NCBI RefSeq assembly: GCF_040409955.1 | Contig: NZ_CP123384.1 | Coordinates: forward strand, 2,799,501-2,863,500 | DNA from: Salipiger sp. H15 | Lineage (GTDB): Bacteria > Pseudomonadota > Alphaproteobacteria > Rhodobacterales > Rhodobacteraceae | DNA length: 64,000 nucleotides | Direction of reading: 5' to 3' | Shown here: positions 24,793 to 30,526 of the stretch, one piece after another | How positions within the stretch are numbered: the first letter of the stretch is position 1 | How the letters are laid out: each line of letters opens with the position of its first letter | Made by a program: the position numbers and the translations under genes | Notes under the pieces: generated by a model | The model's database searches: none | Told to the model about the DNA's origin: nothing | The model's input: the letters and a program-made list of their open reading frames with translations, nothing else

Positions 24793-25878
24793 ATGGAACT
24801 CATCATTTCTGACGATCATGGCCTTGGCTTGGATGCAACTGTGGAAGTTGAGCCGGGCATCATCATACTCCACAGTCGAGGGGGAGCAATTGGCTCTTCC
24901 AATGCGAGAAATCGTGATTACAGTGTCGGCCTACGCCTCATCCTCAAGCGCATTCTTACGAGTCACATCCAAATAGTCGGTGCGTGGGTAGATAGCAGTC
25001 GCGTCCAGATATTGCCTCTCACCGAGCGAGCGATATTGCATCCCAGTGATCTTCCAGAAAACCCTGATAACCTCTTCACACTTGTGAGTCGGCGCATGCA
25101 GGCTGTGGGCCGCTCGCCTCACACCGGTCGACGATACGGAAATTCCAACCGACGCATCAAGATATCGGTCGAGGTCCAGTCAATAGCCGAAATCGTTAAG
25201 GTAATCGGAGCGATAGAGAAGACCGATACCTTTAAGATGACGACACGACTTCCCACGGAACAGCTCAGAAAAATTACGCCTGAGCACATCTGGCAAGCCA
25301 TTACGGAGACGGAAGAGTTCGACCCGAGTGGCGTATTCGGACCGTCCACCGATTATGATCTACTTTCTGAAACGGGAAGTCGTTTGCCGCCTAAGGCAGT
25401 TTTCGGCCGCGCAGCCAGCTTGGCTCTCGGAATTTCGGTTGGACCTCAACAATTTTCGGCTGGGAAAGGAACGCCTTGTTTCAAAATTCTGGAAGAAGCC
25501 GGCTATCGTATCGTTAGAAAAAGTGATCCAGTAGTTCTGACCGAGCTTCTCTCTGAAGAAGACAGAGTATGGGCGGAGGGAAAACCTCGTCTCGTCAGTC
25601 ATCTGCGGCGCGAACGAGGGCACGGCTTGGCAAAGGCAAAGAAGGCAGAGTTCCTGCGCCTGCATGGCCGCCTATTCTGTGAGAAATGCGAAATGGACCC
25701 TATTGAGGTCTTCGGGAGCGAAGACGGGGAAGCATGTATTGAAGTCCATCACCATTCGACAGCCGTATCCGAAATGAGGGACGGGCACAAAACGCGACTC
25801 GAAGATCTGCAATGCTTGTGTGCAAACTGTCATCGATACATCCACAGAGTGATGAAAAAAAATGGCCTTAGCGAATGA
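24793..25878 (+). CDS. HNH endonuclease with ScoMcrA-like head domain
   Basis: The 361-residue protein has three parts. Residues 1-125 are of unknown type, with beta strands and one basic stretch GRRYGNSNRRIKIS. Residues about 160-232 (EHIWQAITETEEF... RLPPKAVFGRAASLALG... GPQQFSAGKGTPCFKILEEAGY) match the head domain found at the N-terminus of ScoMcrA-like modified-DNA restriction enzymes. The C-terminal 291-355 is an HNH nuclease: CEKC (296-299), the HHH run (319-321), Asn345 and the CLCANCH run (341-347) complete a zinc-ribbon betabeta-alpha-Me fold. It is low-GC, follows the repressor in the same direction, and lies inside the immunity region where lambda has rexA and rexB. A role in restricting incoming phage DNA is a reasonable inference. 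Confidence 0.75.
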   Translation: MELIISDDHGLGLDATVEVEPGIIILHSRGGAIGSSNARNRDYSVGLRLILKRILTSHIQIVGAWVDSSRVQILPLTERAILHPSDLPENPDNLFTLVSRRMQAVGRSPHTGRRYGNSNRRIKISVEVQSIAEIVKVIGAIEKTDTFKMTTRLPTEQLRKITPEHIWQAITETEEFDPSGVFGPSTDYDLLSETGSRLPPKAVFGRAASLALGISVGPQQFSAGKGTPCFKILEEAGYRIVRKSDPVVLTELLSEEDRVWAEGKPRLVSHLRRERGHGLAKAKKAEFLRLHGRLFCEKCEMDPIEVFGSEDGEACIEVHHHSTAVSEMRDGHKTRLEDLQCLCANCHRYIHRVMKKNGLSE

Positions 25879-26465
25879 TGGCCTGGGAAGAGAAATAAGA
25901 GCAAGAAACTGTCTCGTTTTTTATCTACCGCGTCGCCAGAGCATGTCTGCAGTATATTGGCTGGTGACGCGGCAGCTGTCTGAATTCTGATTAGCAAGGG
26001 ATTGGCGGTACGGTTCGACTGCCGAACTATGAAATGCCCGAGCTTAGCTAGGCCTTGGCGCGGATGGATAAGAAGTGAACATTCGCCGGGGGAAGTGTTG
26101 CACTATACCAGCAAATTATGCTGCTTCCGCATCTCTAATGGCTCAAGTCCGAAGGTAGCTAAAGCGGCCTGTCGCAACTGAGGCGCCGATCGGCTCGAAC
26201 GCCGGAATGAGGACTCTTGCTGCGGGTTCGTAAATATTCCCGTCTCAAGGCGTAGTCGGACTGTCGGGTAGGCATACGGAGTCGGTGCCAGAAGAAGCAA
26301 CGCGCAGGGTGGAAGAGTAAGAATTCGCCACTCTATTGGATGACAGCCTAACCAGCAAACGCCAGAAGGTCGCGCTCGCGATAGTAATGCGCAAGTAGAC
26401 CAACTGGAAGACGCCGTGATCGCGGGCACCCGAATCTACGATCCATCGTGGGTAAATCGTATCGA
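25879..26465. other. Low-GC non-coding stretch
   Basis: About 590 bases between the HNH gene and the convergent 500-residue gene. Frames exist on both strands but none has a binding site or recognisable protein pattern. It may hold remnants of a decayed gene. Composition matches the two flanking cargo genes. Confidence 0.4.
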
Positions 26466-26498
26466 CTGTCGGGGCCGGAATGCATCCGGCCCCGACAG
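26466..26498. terminator. Strong hairpin terminator between convergent cargo genes
   Basis: A perfect 13-bp stem (arms CTGTCGGGGCCGG and CCGGCCCCGACAG) with a seven-base loop. It starts nine bases past the stop of the minus-strand gene. On the plus side it is followed by CCCGTTTTCT, a short T-run. It can serve both directions. Confidence 0.8.
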
Positions 26499-26506
26499 CC
26501 CGTTTT

Positions 26507-28009
26507 CTACAGATCGAGCGCAACCCCGAAGGTCGCGTTTCCGGTGGCGGGATCGGATTGCCCTACCATGCCCGGCAGAAGGTCGGCCACATCCGCCAAC
26601 AAACCCAGTTCTGCAATCGGAATCCGTGTCGTCTTGACTACTTGGCGCGACAGGATCGGCAGTAGCTTTTTAACCACTTGTTCGAGAATCCAGCCGGCGA
26701 CCGAAGAAATCGGCCATGGCAGGCTGTTGGTGAAATGGAAGTCGTGGGCCTTTGCGTGCTCCACGCGTGAAACGAAGACAATGTCTCTGCGGCGATGGTC
26801 GTAAGATATCGAGAATTTCACATCCAGATGCACACGCCCGTCGAACTGTACGCCGATCGCCTCGTGCCATATGCTGCCAATCTTGATCCCGGCCCCGGCC
26901 TGACCAGCGGCAAAGACACCGGTGGTCAGCCGGAAGACGATGGGCCACGGCTTCACCAGATTAAGGTCTAGTTGCCCATCCAGCGCGGCGGTCAGTGAAT
27001 AATGGGTGAAGAATGGCCCATTGCGACTGCGGTCATTGGTATTGACGGCAGGCTTCAAGACTCCATCAAAATTAGCCCTCAACAGGTTTACGGGAGTGAA
27101 CAAGAAAACGTGGCCCACATTGCTCGGTTCCTCGTTGGGCAGGGGGACCGGCCATTGGTAATCAGGATGGCCTTCGGAGATTTGCCCGGACACGTTCAGA
27201 GCTTCGGGCAAGGCTTCAAGAGCTTCGACGTTGCTTGCCGACAGGGGTTCGACGACGGCGCCGTCGAATGTAGTCCACGTCTGCACGGCACCGCTAAAGG
27301 CGGGCTTGTGGGACGGGCAATTACCGAAATTCAACGATGTCGTGGCCGTGAACATCAGAAGATTGTCTTTTGCCGCAAAACGCGAATCATTGCCGAAGGT
27401 GATGCCGACGAACATTTCAAGGAAATCCGGGAACTCGAGAGCTTCGACGACCGAACGGGCCATCGCCGGTGCGGCATTGAGAATGGCCGCACGCACCAAC
27501 AGCTTCAGATCATCCCAATCGGCGTCTGAAAATTCGTAAGGATTAGATTCCAACTGAGTTTTGAGTGCATCGTCAGTTTCCCAAAGATGCTCGACGCGAT
27601 CGGTGGCATGGGTTTCGCTTTGCGGCGTGATCACGATCCGACGGTCGAGGAATCCGAACAGTCCGATAACTTCGGAATAGTTCAGGCGGACCTTGGCGAC
27701 GGCTTTGGCGTCGACCTTCAGTGTAAATGAGATGAACAGATTTCCAAGCGTCAGACCGGGCCGGTCCGCGCCCTGCGGTTCCTGGATATCGATAAAGGCT
27801 AGCGTGATCGCGCTCATATCGACTTCAGCATCGAATGTGACGCGGTATTTCGACTTAAACAACTCGCTGGACGGCATGTCCTGGACAGCGCTGCTGGATT
27901 GAGAGATCTGGCGCAGCAGAACGCGCCGAATGACGTCTATTGAAATACCGATCCCGGCGTTATCTTTGCAGAACGGTTCGAGGTTTGCGTGGGCGTCTTT
28001 AGGATGCAT
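26507..28009 (-). CDS. Unknown 500-residue protein, immunity-region cargo
   Basis: A long, well-formed gene with ribosome binding site AAGGAG eight bases from ATG 28009 and a terminator right after its stop. I do not recognise the family. No signal peptide or membrane helix is present. Alternating beta-strand segments dominate (KYRVTFDAEVDMSAITLAFIDI, LTLGNLFISFTLKVDAKAVAKVRLNYSEV, VHLDVKFSISYDH), with a more helical region at about 165-200. The C-terminal part has SLPWPISSVAGWILEQVVKKLLPILSRQ, an amphipathic helix. It looks like a lipid- or ligand-binding scaffold rather than an enzyme. The lower GC and place between OL and OR mark it as accessory cargo. Toxin-antitoxin, exclusion or lysogenic conversion are all open. 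Confidence 0.6.
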   Translation of the reverse strand: MHPKDAHANLEPFCKDNAGIGISIDVIRRVLLRQISQSSSAVQDMPSSELFKSKYRVTFDAEVDMSAITLAFIDIQEPQGADRPGLTLGNLFISFTLKVDAKAVAKVRLNYSEVIGLFGFLDRRIVITPQSETHATDRVEHLWETDDALKTQLESNPYEFSDADWDDLKLLVRAAILNAAPAMARSVVEALEFPDFLEMFVGITFGNDSRFAAKDNLLMFTATTSLNFGNCPSHKPAFSGAVQTWTTFDGAVVEPLSASNVEALEALPEALNVSGQISEGHPDYQWPVPLPNEEPSNVGHVFLFTPVNLLRANFDGVLKPAVNTNDRSRNGPFFTHYSLTAALDGQLDLNLVKPWPIVFRLTTGVFAAGQAGAGIKIGSIWHEAIGVQFDGRVHLDVKFSISYDHRRRDIVFVSRVEHAKAHDFHFTNSLPWPISSVAGWILEQVVKKLLPILSRQVVKTTRIPIAELGLLADVADLLPGMVGQSDPATGNATFGVALDL

Positions 28010-28044
28010 GCATCAAACTCCTTAAAAGAAACAGGCCGACATAC

Positions 28045-28270
28045 TTAAAACGGCGTATGGCCCGAAATTAGCTTTGCTTGCATTTGCCCGTTGAACAAGT
28101 TTTTTCCGCTTCCAGGGCTGTCTACGGTCACCCAGACGGCTGCGGCCGGCCGGATGAAACTGCGAAGTGGCCTCCTCGTGGCGTTGCGGCGTCTTTTCAC
28201 AGCGCGGTGGTGGTGGATTTCAATGCCAGTGAATAGATTTCTGATCGGAGTAGCCGATATTCTCTTACTG
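28045..28270 (-). pseudogene. Truncated ORF cut by the IS element
   Basis: On the minus strand the frame ending at 28045 reads RPAAAVWVTVDSPGSGKNLF then NGQMQAKLISGHTPF, which looks like a genuine C-terminus. Going upstream it runs without stop into the left end of the IS at 28271. The gene that the IS interrupted was therefore probably in the same operon as the 500-residue gene, 35 bases ahead of it. Its 5' part is not present in the window on the other side of the IS in recognisable form. Function unknown. Confidence 0.45.
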
Positions 28271-28280
28271 GGCTCAGGAC

Positions 28281-29038
28281 TCATAGCCAGAAGGTCACAG
28301 TAGCGGCGAGAGCGACGGCTGACAGGAAGATCTTCGGGCATCGGTCATAGCGAGTGGCAACGCGGCGCCAGTCCTTGAGCCTGCCGAACATGATCTCGAT
28401 CCGGTTTCGGCGTTTGTAGCGGCGCTTGTCATACTTCACCGTCGCCTTGCGCTGTTTCCGTCCGGAGATGCAGGCGCGTATCCGTTTGTCTTTCAAAGCT
28501 TCCCGAAACCAGTCGGCGTCGTAGCCGCGATCCCCGAGCAGCCAGTCGACATCCGGCAGACTGTCGCGAAGCGCCCGCGCGCCGACGTAGTCGCTCACCT
28601 GGCCTGCTGTGACGAACAGGTTGAGGGGACGCCCTTGGCTGTCGCAAATGGCAGGCAGTTTCGCGTTCATGCCGCCCTTGGTCCGTCCGATCAGGCGGCC
28701 AGGCCCCCCTTTTTGGCGGCCGAACTGGACGCCGTTCGGTGAGCCTTCAGGTAGGTTGCGTCAATCATCACGGTCTTTTTCTCGCCGTGCCCGGCAGCCA
28801 GTCCCGCCATCATCCTCGCGAAGATGCCCTTGTCGCTCCAACGCTTCCAGCGGTTGTAGAGCGCCTTGTGGTGGCCGTATTCCCTTGGCGCGTATCTCCA
28901 GCGCAACCCATTGCGATTGATCAAGATAATCCCGCTGAGAACGCGCCGATCATCAACGCGAGGTTTGCCGTGGGACTTCGGGAAGTAGGGCTCCAGACGC
29001 GTCATCTGCGCATCGCTCAGCCAGAAGAGATCAGACAT
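28281..29038 (-). CDS. IS5-family transposase, two frames joined by -1 shift
   Basis: Frame A (29038 to 28691) gives 115 residues with MSDLFWLSDAQMTRLEPYFP, the typical IS427 start, and the first catalytic Asp in MIDATYLKAHR. Frame B (stop at 28281) provides the second Asp in LLGDRGYDADWF and the Glu in RRNRIEIMFGRLKDW. All three DDE residues are intact. The frames are joined in -1 phase at a run of A5G6: the codons AAG GGG GGC give the slippery heptamer GGGGGGC at 28703-28709, after which the sequence reads GRLIGRTKGGMNAKLP, matching the family. The element therefore looks capable of movement. Confidence 0.88.
28703..28709 (-). promoter_or_regulatory. -1 slippery heptamer GGGGGGC in the transposase
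   Basis: Frame A reads AAG GGG GGC CTG; a one-base slip back at this X XXY YYZ heptamer brings ribosomes into frame B, 17 bases before the frame A stop. Programmed -1 shifting at A/G runs is the usual expression mode of two-frame IS427 transposases. Confidence 0.65.
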
Positions 29039-29188
29039 ATCACCGCTCTGTTCTCGCGCGGTGCATCATGCCCCCCGGCACAATCAATGGGTCTTGAGCC
29101 TAGTCCCTCATTCTTAGTTCAGCCGAAGTGGTCCGCACCCCGCTGCCCGCAAGCCGAAAACCTCGTATTAACAGAGATTTACGCAATT

Positions 29189-29207
29189 TGTAGCTAAATA
29201 AGTTACA
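29189..29207. promoter_or_regulatory. Operator copy 3, TGTAGCTAAATAAGTTACA
   Basis: A 19-bp near-palindrome of the same family as the two sites next to the repressor gene. It lies just upstream of the -35 element of the rightward promoter, with a centre-to-centre distance of 33 bp to copy 4. Confidence 0.8.
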
Positions 29208-29213
29208 CGGTGG

Positions 29214-29242
29214 TTGCTTTGTGTAGCGTTTTTCGCTACATT
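29214..29242 (+). promoter_or_regulatory. Rightward early promoter (PL-like)
   Basis: The -35 is TTGCTT (29214-29219) and the -10 is TACATT (29237-29242) with a 17-bp spacer. Operator copy 4 occupies the spacer, exactly as copy 1 does in the cro promoter. It would drive the operon from 29303 to the integrase. The predicted transcript starts near 29249. Confidence 0.75.
29222..29240. promoter_or_regulatory. Operator copy 4, TGTAGCGTTTTTCGCTACA
   Basis: The best palindrome of the four: perfect seven-base arms TGTAGCG and CGCTACA around five T. It is probably the strongest site for the CI-like repressor. Confidence 0.85.
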
Positions 29243-29302
29243 GTGCACATCCCGCATGTTAGCCTAATGTTCCGCGGGTTCTACTTTTAGGGAGACAGCC
29301 CA

Positions 29303-29647
29303 GTGCCAGCTCGCACACCTGACCGCGCGCATAATAGATTTGCCCTGCATCTCACTAACCCCGGCCTTGCAGTCGATTTCCCAGATATCTGCCAGGAATC
29401 TTGGCTCGATGCCAAAGAGGCCCAAGGTAAGCCAATCATCAGTGAGCGCCTCGCACGGCTCGAGGCGATGACCTCGCACTATCCGGCCCCACCGGTGGTG
29501 GCCGATCGCGAGGATGATCTCGCTGCCGTGCTCGAGCGGGCCCGCCCCGCCATCACCGCCGCATGCGAGCGGGTGAAGGGCGAGCGGGCCGCCAGGCGCG
29601 CTCGCCTCATCCAGCGGCTGCTCGGCCAGCCCGAAGGCGCGGCCTAA
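29303..29647 (+). CDS. First early protein of the integrase-side operon, unknown
   Basis: The 114-residue protein uses a GTG start at 29303 with AGGGAG upstream. It is soluble and basic at the C-terminus (KGERAARRARLIQRLLGQ), with a central helical region EDDLAAVLERARPAITAACERV. It is the first gene behind the PL-like promoter, where lambda has N; no antitermination motif such as an Arg-rich N-terminus is visible. Family not recognised. Confidence 0.55.
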   Translation: MPARTPDRAHNRFALHLTNPGLAVDFPDICQESWLDAKEAQGKPIISERLARLEAMTSHYPAPPVVADREDDLAAVLERARPAITAACERVKGERAARRARLIQRLLGQPEGAA

Positions 29648-29921
29648 CCCATCCCCGTCGGTCCCATGCCCGGCGCCATCCAGCCACGGGCGCTGCCAGC
29701 CGTCCGGCGCGAAGAGACGACGACCAAGAAGAAGCCACCACTCACGCGGTCGCCGGACTCTCTACAGGCCCGCGCCCGCTGGATGCCGCCCAACATGGAA
29801 CCGATCACACCGAATGCCGGGCATGAGGCCCGCATCCCCTCGCCGCGCCCAACCATGGAATCTGCGTATGCCCCGCGAATGAACGCGGCGAGGGGGCCAG
29901 TTTCTTCAACGAGGACCGAGC
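29648..29921. other. Leader region with long inverted repeat before the GapR-type gene
   Basis: No gene is supported here. A perfect 12-bp inverted repeat, CCCCTCGCCGCG at 29836-29847 and CGCGGCGAGGGG at 29884-29895, has a 36-base loop and ends 26 bases before the next start codon. It could be a transcription terminator subject to antitermination, or an RNA structure controlling the downstream genes. The transcript start is at least 600 bases upstream. Confidence 0.5.
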
Positions 29922-30281
29922 ATGTTGATGCCTCACGAGAACGACTTTCAGCCCGACGACGTCGGCGCCGACATGGCCCGATCAGCGTCGAAGAAGCACA
30001 CCCCGATGAAGGAAACCGCCGAGGACATCGAGGTGAAGAACGACGCGTATGGCGTCGCCGCGGGCGAACTGAAGCAGTTCATCGAGCGCTTCGAGCGCCT
30101 CGACCTCGAGAAGAAGGAGATCGCCGACCAGCAGAAGGCGGTGATGGCCGAGGCCAAGGGCCGAGGCTACAACACCAAAGTCCTGCGCAAGGTCATCGCC
30201 CTACGCAAGCGCGACAAGGCCGACATCGCCGAGGAAGAGGCGGTGCTCGCGATGTACAAAGCCGCGCTGGGGATGGATTGA
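29922..30281 (+). CDS. GapR-family DNA-binding protein (DUF2312)
   Basis: The 119-residue protein matches GapR/DUF2312 from about residue 48 on: ELKQFIERFERLDLEKKEIA, then the conserved helix DQQKAVMAEAKGRGYNTKVL and KVIALRKRDKADIAEEEAVL. GapR is an alphaproteobacterial nucleoid protein that encircles overtwisted DNA ahead of replication and transcription forks. The first 45 residues are an acidic, phage-specific extension. It has GAGG before the ATG and overlaps the next gene as TGATG. A phage copy may aid replication or alter host DNA topology; chromosomal copies are essential in the group. Confidence 0.85.
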   Translation: MLMPHENDFQPDDVGADMARSASKKHTPMKETAEDIEVKNDAYGVAAGELKQFIERFERLDLEKKEIADQQKAVMAEAKGRGYNTKVLRKVIALRKRDKADIAEEEAVLAMYKAALGMD

Positions 30282-30526
30282 TGCAGGACGTCCTTTCAGC
30301 ACCTATCGCGCCGCCGCCATCCATGGGCGAGCACGCTCATCGCAAGTCGGCCGACCTGCCCCCGCTCAAACCCCAAAGCACCGTGCGCCGCGAGCCGCTG
30401 CTGCCCGAGGGATGGTGGGTCGGCGTCCTGGTCTTCGCGATCATCGTCATCGGCGGCGTCTCCCTGCTCAGCTTTGTCCTTTCACTGCTCGCATCGGCGA
30501 TCCGCTCCTTTTCGGAGGTCTACTGA
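30281..30526 (+). CDS. Single-pass membrane protein, early phage gene
   Basis: The 81-residue product starts at ATG 30281, sharing a base with the upstream stop, and its own stop overlaps the methyltransferase start in the same way. The first 45 residues are polar and Pro-rich; a hydrophobic helix WWVGVLVFAIIVIGGVSLLS spans about 46-70. There is no signal cleavage site. The N-terminus would be cytoplasmic if the positive-inside rule is followed (RREPLLPEG before the helix). Function unknown; the position next to defence-related genes makes exclusion or anti-defence possible. Confidence 0.6.
   Translation: MQDVLSAPIAPPPSMGEHAHRKSADLPPLKPQSTVRREPLLPEGWWVGVLVFAIIVIGGVSLLSFVLSLLASAIRSFSEVY

Larger units (their letters stand above)
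28271..29100 (-). mobile_element. IS5-family element, IS427-type
   Basis: The element is about 830 bp. Terminal inverted repeats are GGCTCAGGACTCAT at 28271-28284 and, reverse-complemented, GGCTCAAGACCCAT at 29087-29100 (12 of 14 identical). Two overlapping transposase frames on the minus strand fill it. A clear target duplication could not be made out: bases next to the ends are ACTG on the left and TAGT on the right. Insertion fell next to operator copies 3 and 4, separating them from the cargo genes. Confidence 0.85.

Noticed and set aside
26103..26429. A 108-residue minus-strand frame in the low-GC gap
   Set aside because: No binding site, no conserved pattern, and rich in residues typical of random translation. 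A decayed gene cannot be excluded.
24793..28009. A classical restriction-modification pair made of the HNH gene and the methyltransferase at 30526
   Set aside because: They lie in different operons on opposite sides of the OL operators and IS, differ in composition, and the head domain suggests modification-dependent rather than modification-blocked cutting.
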